Source: Verrucomicrobiia bacterium (lineage in GTDB: Bacteria; Verrucomicrobiota; Verrucomicrobiia; Verrucomicrobiales; Akkermansiaceae). Taken from it: DNA of 64,000 bases. The stretch's first letter is position 1, and each line of letters begins with the position of its first letter. The translations under genes were made by a program, and so were the position numbers. Shown here one piece after another: positions 53,524 to 62,045 of the stretch. The notes below the pieces were generated by a model. It was not told the origin of the DNA. It made no database searches and saw only the letters and a program-made list of their open reading frames with translations. The stretch covers positions 62,001 through 126,000 of the forward strand of contig JAUIGV010000012.1 in assembly GCA_030432565.1 (NCBI GenBank). The letters run 5' to 3'.

Positions 53524-56500
53524 CTAAATCGCGGCCTCGGGCTGAAGTGCGGGATCTGCAACTTTGGGTTTCGAAAATGAGAAAACAAGACTCAGCACGG
53601 CAGGCACAAGGAACATCGTGAAGATGGTCGATACGACCAAACCTCCCACTACCACCGCGCCAAGGCCACGATAAAGCTCTGAGCCCGAACCGGGCAGCAA
53701 AACGAGAGGCAGCATTCCACCCACCGAAGTGAGCGTTGACATCAGGATGGGACGGACTCGTGACGATACCGATTCACGAATCGCTTCGTTGGCAGCTCGG
53801 GAAGGATCCTCTTTCATAAAGTTGATGGTTTGATGCACAATCAGAATGGCATTGTTCACGACAACCCCGGCCAAAATCACGAAGCCTAAAATGGTCAGGA
53901 CATCCATCTTCTGATCCGGCATGTAAGGGTCAGCCAGCGAGACATGGTGCAGGATGAAGAGGCCCAGCAGTCCCCCCACGGTCGCGAGCGGGACCGAAAG
54001 GATAATCACGAGCGGATAGCTCCAGCTTTGGAAAAGGACCACCATCAGCAGGTAGACCACAAAGAGGGCAAGAAAGAGCGAACTGCTGAAAAGCCCGGTG
54101 AAAGAGCCATCTCCCAGAAGCGCTTCCTTAATCTCACCCAAGGCGTCCGACGAACCGGCAATCTCCACTTGGACACCCGGAGCAATTGTTCCGGCAGCCC
54201 GTTGCTCTTCAATAAGAGCGGCCACTTTTTCAATGGCCTGCTCCAACGCCATGGAGTCGGGAGGTGTCACTTCCAGGGTCACGGCGCGCAGCCTATCGAC
54301 GTGGCGGATTTGTTCGGGCCCGAGAACCTTCTCCAGCCTTGCGATGGAGCTGAGATCAACAACCTCACCGGACGGCGTGGCAACCGGGGTGGTCAGGAGC
54401 GCTTCGAAAGGCAGGTCGTTCAGAGCACTTGCCGTGATGATTTTCATATCCTTCAATTCGCCATTCTTTTCGTAATCACGGAACAAAAGAATTCCCTCAC
54501 CGGCTGCTTGAACCGCCAGGCCGAGATCACTTCGAGTCATCCCCAATCCACGCAGCCTTTCGTCATCCGGAACGATGCGAAGCTCTTCGAGCGGTAGCGA
54601 AAAATTCGGTGGAGCCGCCGTTAGCTTTCCGGGTCCAAAGGCCTTCATGAAGGAACCAAACAGGGCGCCGGCAGTGCTCGATACGGCATCAAGATCGCTC
54701 CCTTTGATGTCAACCTTGATCGCCGAACCGGTCGTTCCTGCGACACGGAAGAGGGGCATTTGAAACGCAAAGGCAATGGTATCCGGAGCCGCGGCCCCAG
54801 CGGTCGCCTCGTTCAAAAGAGGGACGGCATCGACCACACGTTTTTTATCCTTCGAGATTGCGACCTGGAACATCCGGCCTTCAAAAGAAACCAGGAAATA
54901 ATGATCCAACGGAGGCGGCATCACCTCGACTGAATCACCCTGATCGTTGACTACGGAAATCCTGGTTCGTTCATCTTGGTTCGGATCCCGGTCACCACCG
55001 CGCAAAACCCGCTCAACCTGAAACTTATCTTCAGTGGCTTCCCAGGCCGGAGCAACAATCTCCTCCATCCGCTCGCCGGTGTCCGAAAGCGCGTCGAGAT
55101 TGTAGGTCGGAGCCGGAAACATGAGGCCAAAGATCACGTTTCGATTTCCCCTTGGCAGGTAATCAAGCGGCGGCAGAAGGATCTTCACCCCGAATCCGGT
55201 GACCAAAACAAAGATCACCACGACGGTTACGCGGCGCCAACCGGAGTCAATGATCCATGCCACGGTCCCGCCGACAATCCGGGGCAAATTCAGAAACAGC
55301 CACCCAAGAGGCTTGAAAGGCGTGCCAAGAATCTTGAAGAACCTGTTCCCAAAAATCCGGTCGAAGTCGCTGGTGCCATCCTTTTTTGGCGGATGAAGGA
55401 GACGGGCCGCAGCAGTGGGAATCAAGGTGAGGGAAACCACCATCGAGAGTCCGACCGATACCATGATCGCGAGCGCAATATCGCGGAAAAGTTGGCCCGC
55501 TGTTTCCTGGATCAAGAGAATGGGCGCAAAGACGATCAATGTCGTCATGGTCGAAGCAACGACTGCACCGGCAACCTCTTTTGCGCCATCGTAAGCGGCT
55601 TGTTTGGGGCTCTTCCCGAACTCGAGGTGTCGGTAAATGTTCTCAATCACAACGATGGCATTGTCGACAACCATTCCCACTGCGAAGGCCAAACCTGCCA
55701 GTGAAATGATATTGATCGAACGTCCCAGGGCCACCAGGACGACCAGCGAAGCAATCACCGAGACCGGAATGGCTAGCGCAATGATCCCGACAGTTCGGAG
55801 CGACCGCAAAAAGAAGAGAAGAGTCAGGGTTGCCAAAACACCGCCGACAAGAATGTTGGAGCGGACCAAGTCGATTGCATCTTCCACATAGGTCGTGGAG
55901 TCATAGGTCTGAACAAGCTCCAGGGTTCCGTTCATCCCGAGATCGCGAGCTTCCTGTTCAAGCAGTCCGCCGGGTGCGTTCAAGGCACGAACTTCCTGCC
56001 GGAGCGATTCCATACTCTCGAGAAGGTTCGCCCCGCGTTCAAGCTGGAAGTTGAAGAAGGGCATCTGGATTCCCCGCGCCCGGACCCAGGAGGTCGGTTC
56101 TTTAAAGGCGGGCTTCACCTCGGCAATATCGGACAAATAGACGATGCCATTTTCATCACGGCGAATGATCATTGCTTCGATGTCCTTGGGCGTCTGAAAC
56201 CGCCCGGTGGCACGCACCCGGATATCACGTTTACCATCGGCCAGTTTACCACCGGAGAAGTTGGCATTGGCTGCGTTAATGGCGCTGCGAAGAGAAGCGT
56301 ATGTGATTCCGCGCTGAGCCATCGCTGCGGGGTCCACGATGATGTGGAGTTCGGATTGCACCGAACCCCGGACACCGACCTGTGAGATACCATCAATCCG
56401 TTCGAAACGTGGTCGGATGCGACGCTCCATAAGATCATTCAGAGTCTCAGCCGGAAAGTCGGGATCGCTGGATGCCAAACCGATCCATGCGATGTAGTCG

Positions 56501-56940
56501 ACGGAATCGATATCGACCGGCTCCACCTTCGGCTGCAGCACTCCCTCCGGGTAGCCCGGAACTTCGTCGAGCTTTTGAAGGACATCCGCCGTAGCCGCTT
56601 CAATGTCGGTTCCGGTTTCAAACTCAAGTCTCACCGATCCCTGGCCGTTGGCGGAAGTCGAGGTCAGTGAAATCAATCCGGTGACTTCACCGAGAACCTT
56701 TTCCTGCTCTTCAATGACGTCGGATTCGATCTCCTCCGCTGAAGCAGATTCCCAGTTCGTGGTAACGGAAACAACGACCGAGGAAACCTCCGGCGTCATG
56801 CGGATGGGCACCACGGTGACCGCGAGAATTCCTGCAAAAACCGCGAGCAAGGTCCCCACTGCAACTGTGATCGGCTGGGAAATTGCGGTCGCGATGATCC
56901 CGCGCCCCGGACCGGTGGCCTTGGATTCTTTAGCGTTCAC
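53524..56940 (-). CDS. RND multidrug efflux permease (AcrB/MexF-like)
   Basis: 1138 residues, somewhat longer than AcrB (~1050). It opens GIIATAISQPITVAVGTLLA, has the porter repeats (IRPRFERIDGISQVGVRGSV) and HAE1-type motifs GRSINIISLAGLAFAVGMVV, DNAIVVIENIYRHLEFGKSP and, in the second half, DVLTILGFVILAGVVVNNAI, LIVHQTINFMKEDPSR. Twelve membrane helices and two large periplasmic loops are expected. The conserved DD of helix 4 is only partly kept here (VVDNAI reads as usual; second half VVNNAI), which is common in MMPL-like hydrophobe and metal-free RND pumps of this branch. It uses proton motive force to expel small molecules, and its adaptor overlaps it by 4 bp (ATGA). Substrates are unknown. 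Confidence 0.95.
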   Translation of the reverse strand: MNAKESKATGPGRGIIATAISQPITVAVGTLLAVFAGILAVTVVPIRMTPEVSSVVVSVTTNWESASAEEIESDVIEEQEKVLGEVTGLISLTSTSANGQGSVRLEFETGTDIEAATADVLQKLDEVPGYPEGVLQPKVEPVDIDSVDYIAWIGLASSDPDFPAETLNDLMERRIRPRFERIDGISQVGVRGSVQSELHIIVDPAAMAQRGITYASLRSAINAANANFSGGKLADGKRDIRVRATGRFQTPKDIEAMIIRRDENGIVYLSDIAEVKPAFKEPTSWVRARGIQMPFFNFQLERGANLLESMESLRQEVRALNAPGGLLEQEARDLGMNGTLELVQTYDSTTYVEDAIDLVRSNILVGGVLATLTLLFFLRSLRTVGIIALAIPVSVIASLVVLVALGRSINIISLAGLAFAVGMVVDNAIVVIENIYRHLEFGKSPKQAAYDGAKEVAGAVVASTMTTLIVFAPILLIQETAGQLFRDIALAIMVSVGLSMVVSLTLIPTAAARLLHPPKKDGTSDFDRIFGNRFFKILGTPFKPLGWLFLNLPRIVGGTVAWIIDSGWRRVTVVVIFVLVTGFGVKILLPPLDYLPRGNRNVIFGLMFPAPTYNLDALSDTGERMEEIVAPAWEATEDKFQVERVLRGGDRDPNQDERTRISVVNDQGDSVEVMPPPLDHYFLVSFEGRMFQVAISKDKKRVVDAVPLLNEATAGAAAPDTIAFAFQMPLFRVAGTTGSAIKVDIKGSDLDAVSSTAGALFGSFMKAFGPGKLTAAPPNFSLPLEELRIVPDDERLRGLGMTRSDLGLAVQAAGEGILLFRDYEKNGELKDMKIITASALNDLPFEALLTTPVATPSGEVVDLSSIARLEKVLGPEQIRHVDRLRAVTLEVTPPDSMALEQAIEKVAALIEEQRAAGTIAPGVQVEIAGSSDALGEIKEALLGDGSFTGLFSSSLFLALFVVYLLMVVLFQSWSYPLVIILSVPLATVGGLLGLFILHHVSLADPYMPDQKMDVLTILGFVILAGVVVNNAILIVHQTINFMKEDPSRAANEAIRESVSSRVRPILMSTLTSVGGMLPLVLLPGSGSELYRGLGAVVVGGLVVSTIFTMFLVPAVLSLVFSFSKPKVADPALQPEAAI

Positions 56941-58157
56941 TTTTGCGTTCCTTTCGCTGGATTTTCCTCACGGGTCTGGACGTTGAGCGGCTGAAACGGG
57001 AAGAGCCTTTCGTTACCCTCGACGACAACCAGATCGCCGGCTTTGAGACCTTCGGCGGTGATGTAAGCGACTCCGTTTTCCTGAAAGAGAACCTCCACCG
57101 GAAGTCGACGTGCGAGGGGCATGGGCGACCCCTCTTTTGCCATGGGGACAAAAATTCCGGCGCCGGTGTATCCCTGCTTGATGGCATTCACCGGAACGGT
57201 CAGACGCTCTTCGCGGCTGGTCACGGGAAGCTCGGCGGACACTGACAAACCGGGCAACAAATTACCATCGGGATTGGCCAGGGTTGCCACAACCTGAAGA
57301 TTGCGGGTGGCAGCCTCGGCCTCGGGAATGACCGTAAGCGCGGTAGAGGTCACCGTGGTTCCGGTTGCTTTGATTGAGACGGGAATCTCCTGACCACGAA
57401 CCGAATCCGCAAAACGCTCGGGAACCTGGAGCCAGGCTTCAATCTCTCCGGTCGAGACCAAGGTAACGACGTGGGCACCGGCTGCGACCCACTCCCCCGG
57501 CTCGACATGGCGGGCAACCACGCGACCGTCGAAAGGCGCGCGGACGACAAGATCCTCAAGTCGCACCGTGAGAAGTTCGAGCCGGGACCTGGCCGCTTTC
57601 AAGGAATCTTCGGTCGCCTTGTAAACGGAATTGTCAACGTTGTTGGTGGAGCGCGCGTCGAGAACTTCAGACTCCGATATCGCTTTTTGCGCGAAAAGTT
57701 TCTCCTTCATCGCAAGATCAATCGCACTGCGTTTCTCACGCGACTTCTTTTGGTGAACGGTAGCTGCGGCCACCGTAATCTGGGCCTTGGCCTCGGCGAT
57801 TTGTGCTTCGAGCCGGCGGCCATCGAGCTTCGCGATGATCTCATCCTTCTTCACAACATCGCCTTCATCCACCTCAATGCTGACAATGGCTCCGGACTCG
57901 CGAGCTGCGATATCAGACCGGGATTTGGCGCGCAAGGTTCCCACGATGGTTTGGGTTTGAGCTGAGAGTCGGCTCTCGACCGTGCCCATGATTACCGTCG
58001 CCGGGGGCATCCCTTGCGGTGCACCGCCGCCGTCTTTTTCTTCCGGCTTGGCTTGGGACAGGGCGATGATACCCCAGCCGGCAGCACCCAGGACCACGAG
58101 GGCGAGGACGACTCCGACAACAGGAGGAATGCGATGTGAGGAGGAATTGGATGGCAT
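56937..58157 (-). CDS. RND efflux periplasmic adaptor (membrane fusion protein)
   Basis: 406 residues. A single N-terminal anchor (GVVLALVVLGAAGWGIIALS) is followed by the lipoyl/hairpin organisation: VGTLRAKSRSDIAARESGAI, VSIEVDEGDVVKKDEIIAKL, DGRRLEAQIAEAKAQITVAA (lipoyl half and start of the alpha-hairpin), then VRAPFDGRVVARHVEPGEWV (second lipoyl half), a beta-barrel domain (LQVPERFADSVRGQEIPVSI) and the membrane-proximal domain (PVNAIKQGYTGAGIFVPM). It bridges the RND permease and the TolC-type duct. The gene overlaps the permease start by four bases and follows the tetR gene by 10 bp, so all four genes are one operon. Confidence 0.94.
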   Translation of the reverse strand: MPSNSSSHRIPPVVGVVLALVVLGAAGWGIIALSQAKPEEKDGGGAPQGMPPATVIMGTVESRLSAQTQTIVGTLRAKSRSDIAARESGAIVSIEVDEGDVVKKDEIIAKLDGRRLEAQIAEAKAQITVAAATVHQKKSREKRSAIDLAMKEKLFAQKAISESEVLDARSTNNVDNSVYKATEDSLKAARSRLELLTVRLEDLVVRAPFDGRVVARHVEPGEWVAAGAHVVTLVSTGEIEAWLQVPERFADSVRGQEIPVSIKATGTTVTSTALTVIPEAEAATRNLQVVATLANPDGNLLPGLSVSAELPVTSREERLTVPVNAIKQGYTGAGIFVPMAKEGSPMPLARRLPVEVLFQENGVAYITAEGLKAGDLVVVEGNERLFPFQPLNVQTREENPAKGTQK

Positions 58158-58167
58158 GTCGGTCGTT

Positions 58168-58794
58168 TTACGAATTAGTCAAAATTGAAGGTTCGGGAAG
58201 AGTGGCGCCAATGAGGCGGCCCACACTTTTAGGAAGGCGGCGGACGGGATCAATCTTGTTGGCAATTCGCGCCTGTGTGAGGGCACCTTCGACGAGGGTC
58301 AGAACATCACGCGCCACTTCCCCGGCATCATCCGGCTCCACCAAACCATCAGCGGCAGCGTCACGAAGCGCGGAAACGAGGTAACGACGGTGGCGACGCA
58401 GGATTTCCGTGACCTTGGCCGCGACATCCGGTTCGAGGGTGGAAAGCTCTGATCCCACATTAAAAAGCGGGCAGCCGTAAATCTTTCCATGTTCCTCTTT
58501 GCAAGCAATGGTCTTCTGCAGGCCGCTTTCCAACCAGTTTGCCAACCGAACCAAGGGGAGTTCGCTGGAGGAAAAAGCCTCATCAAGCCACGGCCGGGTC
58601 TGCTCCTGCCAAAAATGCTCAAACGCATCGAGAGCGAGCTTCGCCTTGTCAGGATAGGCATGGTAAAAAGACCCCTTTTTGACACCCGCCCTTTCACAGA
58701 TGGCATCAATCGTCACCCGGCCATAACTTTGTTGCCACATTAGCTCGTAGAGAGCCTGCTGAAGCTTGATCGGAGTAGGCGTGGTTTTGGGCAC
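58168..58794 (-). CDS. TetR/AcrR family transcriptional regulator of the efflux operon
   Basis: 208 residues. The N-terminal helix-turn-helix reads LQQALYELMWQQSYGRVTID, AICERAGVKKGSFYHAYPDK, AKLALDAFEHFW, the standard TetR arrangement with the recognition helix KKGSFYHAY. The C-terminal ~150 residues form the ligand-binding helical domain (LANWLESGLQKTIACKEEHG, LRRHRRYLVSALRDAAADGL). It is the first gene of the efflux operon, and the palindrome directly upstream is the expected autoregulatory operator. By analogy to AcrR it would repress the pump until a pump substrate binds; the ligand is unknown. Confidence 0.94.
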   Translation of the reverse strand: MPKTTPTPIKLQQALYELMWQQSYGRVTIDAICERAGVKKGSFYHAYPDKAKLALDAFEHFWQEQTRPWLDEAFSSSELPLVRLANWLESGLQKTIACKEEHGKIYGCPLFNVGSELSTLEPDVAAKVTEILRRHRRYLVSALRDAAADGLVEPDDAGEVARDVLTLVEGALTQARIANKIDPVRRLPKSVGRLIGATLPEPSILTNS

Positions 58795-58806
58795 GCCGGG
58801 AAGCTA

Positions 58807-58838
58807 TTTGACTATTTGGTCAAATCAAGTGACTATTT
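58807..58838. promoter_or_regulatory. Palindromic TetR-type operator upstream of the efflux operon
   Basis: TTTGAC-TATTTG-GTCAAA (58807-58824) is a perfect 6-bp palindrome with a 6-base spacer, and the half TGACTATTT (58809-58817) is repeated at 58830-58838, 21 bp further. It lies 13-44 bp upstream of the tetR start codon in AT-rich sequence. A dyad in this position beside a tetR gene is the usual autoregulatory operator; binding is inferred. Confidence 0.6.
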
Positions 58839-58895
58839 TGAAAAAAGATTCATTGTCTGGTTGAGACGGCCGCAGACTTCATCAAAAGTCAGCCT

Positions 58896-59621
58896 GTGAC
58901 CGAAAGAGAGACCGACCATCGTTATCGCGAGATCGATCCCACGAAATTGATCCATACCGTCAGCAAGATGGCCGATCGAGTGGAGGAGCAATTTCCAGCC
59001 AGCGGATTGGCAGCTGTCGCCAACGAGGTGGCAGCTGTCGCCGAAGGAACGGTGGCGCGGGTTGCTGAAATCAAACGGCCCCGCATCGGCTTGCGCATTA
59101 CGGTAGGAATCATGGTTCTGCTGGTCGTTTCAGGACCATTTTTATTTTCCTTCCTGCTCAGCTTCAGCGAAGAAGTCACCAACCTCGGAGATTTCCTCGA
59201 AGCAACAGATGCCGGGCTTCACATGTTGCTGGTTCTCGGAGGCGGCATCTTTTTTCTCGTCGGAATGGAGAACCGGATCCACCGCAACCAGGCCCTCGAA
59301 GCTCTCGCGGAATTCCGCTCGCTGGCCCACCTCGTCGATCTGCACCAGATCAACAAAGACCCCGGCCTCGACTCCGTGCTTGCTCCGCATCACGACACAC
59401 GAACGGTTCGCTCGGACGAAGCCCTCGCCTCATACCTCGATTTTTCCGGCGACCTGCTCTCCATCGTGGGAAAGCTGGCAGCCTATTACGCGCAGAACCT
59501 CTCCGATCGTGTTGTGCTTGATGCGGTCAACGAAATCGAGACCCTGACCAGTAGCCTTTCGAACAAGCTCTGGCTCAAAATCCTCGTGCTGCGCGAGATG
59601 ATGAGAAGCGCGGAGGACTGA
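58896..59621 (+). CDS. Conserved membrane protein of unknown function
   Basis: 241 residues. An acidic N-terminal region (DPTKLIHTVSKMADRVEEQF) ends in PRIGLRITVGIMVLLVVSGP, then FLFSFLLSF as the first helix (~71-93), followed by a second helix (LHMLLVLGGGIFFLVGM, ~107-123). The C-terminal ~115 residues are cytosolic and helical (ALEALAEFRSLAHLVDLHQI, YLDFSGDLLSIVGKLAAYYA, ILVLREMMRSAED). I do not recognise a functional family, but this two-helix plus helical tail form is conserved in other bacteria as a hypothetical protein. It is divergent from the efflux operon and ends exactly where the protease gene ends on the other strand, with no base between the stop codons. Confidence 0.72.
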   Translation: MTERETDHRYREIDPTKLIHTVSKMADRVEEQFPASGLAAVANEVAAVAEGTVARVAEIKRPRIGLRITVGIMVLLVVSGPFLFSFLLSFSEEVTNLGDFLEATDAGLHMLLVLGGGIFFLVGMENRIHRNQALEALAEFRSLAHLVDLHQINKDPGLDSVLAPHHDTRTVRSDEALASYLDFSGDLLSIVGKLAAYYAQNLSDRVVLDAVNEIETLTSSLSNKLWLKILVLREMMRSAED

Positions 59622-61079
59622 TCAATCAACGGCTTTCTGAATCCCCCGGGCACCGGGATACCATGCGGGAAGAACGCCGGCCTCCTTGTCGAAAATCGCA
59701 AGAGTCTCCGGCGAGACATGCTTCTTGTTCACAATAATCGTGTAAACATGCTCGGTGAACCATCCGTCATAGAGCGTCCATTTACCCTTCCGCCCTTTGT
59801 CATCACCCCAACTATTTTCGACGAGCCACTTGCGCGGCTTGGCTTCCTTGAGATCGACCCCCATCAAAACCATGGCGTGATTGGAAGCCCCTGCTCCAAA
59901 CCGGGAGCGCTCGGCTTTGGTGAGATCCAATTCGAGATCAAAAAGGGTCTCGTAGTCGAAAAGATCCACTTCCATCACCCCGTGTTCCGTCGATTGGTCG
60001 AAGCCCATGTTCACCGCAAACCACATCGGCTCGTTGGCGAGAACCGACTTGATGGCGGTCGATTTCATCTCCTCGATTCCGATGTTGGCAAAGTTCATGT
60101 CCTTGGCCCCGGCCATGTTTCGCGCGCGGTCGAAACGGAAATGCGCTCCGATCTCCTGGCTGGGATCATTGTAGAGACAGACGAAATCATTGAGATCAAG
60201 ACCGACAAACTCGCGGTAGAATGACTGCGGGGTGAAGGTTTTCCACTCGGTAAACTCTTCAGCCACCGGGGGAAAAGCGCCCTCTTGCTTCCCGCTCTCC
60301 TTTTCATTCTTTTCGGCTTTCACCTTGTAGCGCCATTCGAATTCCTTGGGGGGCTCGCCGAGATTGATCACTAGAAAGCGATAGACATCGGCGAGACCCT
60401 TTTCCTTGAGCTTGCGGAGATCTTCCACGGAAGCGCCCTTTTTGGCAGCTGCCAGAATGCCATTGGCCTTCGCGCGCAGGAGACGATCAAGAACGAGATT
60501 CATCGTTCGCGTGTTCTCGCTGCTGTGTGTCTCCGGCATGACCGGAGAAGGTACGACGCCGTACTTACTCACCAAACCAACCACATAATTCCACCATCCC
60601 CCATCGCCAACCATCCACTCATTAATGAGCAACCACTCGCGATCAAGCCGGTCAGCCTTGCGAAGTTCGATGACATCCTCGAGGTAGAGATTGGACTTCT
60701 CCATCTTATCCCAGAATTGAAGGTAGGACGTCGAGAATTCAAAGCTATCGAGCCCCTGCTCGTGAATTACCTTGGGGCGCATGACATTGAACCCGGCAAA
60801 CATCCAGCAACGACCGGATGACTTCTGGTTGGTGATTCCTTTTGTTTTGATCTTGTGACTGAACTGTCCGTCCTCGCCCGAGATGATCCGGCGATTCAGG
60901 GCAAGCTTGTTGATCTCGTTATTGGTGACGGCATTGTGACGAACCAAATCCTCGCTTTTCATTTCATATCCCTTCCGAAGGTCGGAAAGAAATTCGGGAG
61001 TCAGGGCGCCGGTTGATTGTGCGGAAGACATAGAGATAAGAGTGCTGGCAACCGCGGATAGGGTAATGATCAACTTCAT
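59622..61079 (-). CDS. Exported C1-family aminopeptidase (bleomycin hydrolase/PepC-like)
   Basis: 485 residues. A signal peptide (MKLIITLSAVASTLISMSSA) makes it exported, unlike classical cytosolic PepC and bleomycin hydrolase. The papain-like triad is present: NQKSSGRCWMFAGFNVMRPK gives the oxyanion Gln (85) and catalytic Cys (91); SNHAMVLMGVDLKEAKPRKW gives His (~400); LVENSWGDDKGRKGKW gives Asn (~420). The hexamer-forming insertions usual for the family follow EFSTSYLQFWDKMEKSN. The C-terminal residues ending ...GIQKAVD differ from the self-blocking tail (usually ending in Ala/Lys) that makes bleomycin hydrolase an aminopeptidase, so endo- versus aminopeptidase activity is open. Confidence 0.92.
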   Translation of the reverse strand: MKLIITLSAVASTLISMSSAQSTGALTPEFLSDLRKGYEMKSEDLVRHNAVTNNEINKLALNRRIISGEDGQFSHKIKTKGITNQKSSGRCWMFAGFNVMRPKVIHEQGLDSFEFSTSYLQFWDKMEKSNLYLEDVIELRKADRLDREWLLINEWMVGDGGWWNYVVGLVSKYGVVPSPVMPETHSSENTRTMNLVLDRLLRAKANGILAAAKKGASVEDLRKLKEKGLADVYRFLVINLGEPPKEFEWRYKVKAEKNEKESGKQEGAFPPVAEEFTEWKTFTPQSFYREFVGLDLNDFVCLYNDPSQEIGAHFRFDRARNMAGAKDMNFANIGIEEMKSTAIKSVLANEPMWFAVNMGFDQSTEHGVMEVDLFDYETLFDLELDLTKAERSRFGAGASNHAMVLMGVDLKEAKPRKWLVENSWGDDKGRKGKWTLYDGWFTEHVYTIIVNKKHVSPETLAIFDKEAGVLPAWYPGARGIQKAVD

Positions 61080-61191
61080 GACAGAAGGAGAGATACCGCT
61101 GACGGCGCAAATAACAAGATGGGTTTAGAGAGACATTTGGAGGTCAATGATGAATCATTCGAAAGCAGATTTCGATCGTTGGGACTCGTGA

Positions 61192-61875
61192 CTATTTGAT
61201 CGCGAGAACCTTGACCACTTCTTCGGCAAGCTTCATGGAACCCTCCCGGGTATAGTGGACGTCCGCCTTCCTTTGGATTTTGGCGGCATTCTTTTTGGCA
61301 AACGAGTAGAGATCGTGAATTTCAACTTTCATTTCCTTCATCATCCTGGCGGCGATCTCGTTGTATTCGGCGGCGTGACCAGGAACGCGACCACGCGCGC
61401 CCTCGGGCACGGGAGTGGTATTGCGCCAGATCAAGCGGGCTCCGGTCTTCCTGAGGCGCTTCACCAATTCACGCAGATTTTTTTCGTAGGCCTCAGGCCC
61501 GACCTGTTGCTTGCTGGTTCCGGCCTTGGGGTCGGCAAGATTTTCACCGTTGGGCCCCATGTATTTGAGATCGTGAAGGCCCCAGTTGAAATGAATGACA
61601 TCCCACTTCTTGTCTTTTCCGCCAATCGCCAACCACTCGTCCAAGCCCTTGAGACCGTGAATTGTCGCGGCACAATTGACAGGTGGACGATGGACATTGG
61701 CTTTACCTTTCAATAACTCGCGGACTTGAAGCGTGTATCCGATGGAAATCGAATCGCCAATCAAGAGCACCCGTGGAAGTCCATCGACATCTTCGATCTG
61801 TTTAAACGGTCCTTTCTTGGGGGCCGCAGCGACCAATTGGATAAGAACAAGCGAGGCTACAAGGAATCGGATCAT
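61192..61875 (-). CDS. Secreted SGNH/GDSL hydrolase
   Basis: 227 residues. A signal peptide (MIRFLVASLVLIQLVAAAP) is followed by RVLLIGDSISIGYTLQVREL with the GDSIS nucleophile block (Ser 42). NCAATIHGLKGLDEWLAIGG is the Gly block; WDVIHFNWGLHDLKYMG is the Asn block (usually GxND, here GLHD); and KADVHYTREGSMKLAEEVVK is the final DxxH block. All four SGNH blocks are recognisable, so it is an esterase-type hydrolase. Relatives in Verrucomicrobia and Planctomycetes act on acetylated polysaccharides or lipids. It is monocistronic, ~115 bp beyond the protease gene. Confidence 0.92.
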   Translation of the reverse strand: MIRFLVASLVLIQLVAAAPKKGPFKQIEDVDGLPRVLLIGDSISIGYTLQVRELLKGKANVHRPPVNCAATIHGLKGLDEWLAIGGKDKKWDVIHFNWGLHDLKYMGPNGENLADPKAGTSKQQVGPEAYEKNLRELVKRLRKTGARLIWRNTTPVPEGARGRVPGHAAEYNEIAARMMKEMKVEIHDLYSFAKKNAAKIQRKADVHYTREGSMKLAEEVVKVLAIK

Positions 61876-62045
61876 GAGGCCCTGTTAGTTTATCCCGGGA
61901 CGTGAGACAAGTGTGCGACGCGACCATCGCTACCCCAATTCGGGCAAGCTATTTTTGCAATCAAACCATGGACGGGTTCATTCGACCGAATGACATTGCT
62001 CCGTTCTCTTGACGGCTCCCTTTCAATTCAATAGCATGCCCGACC

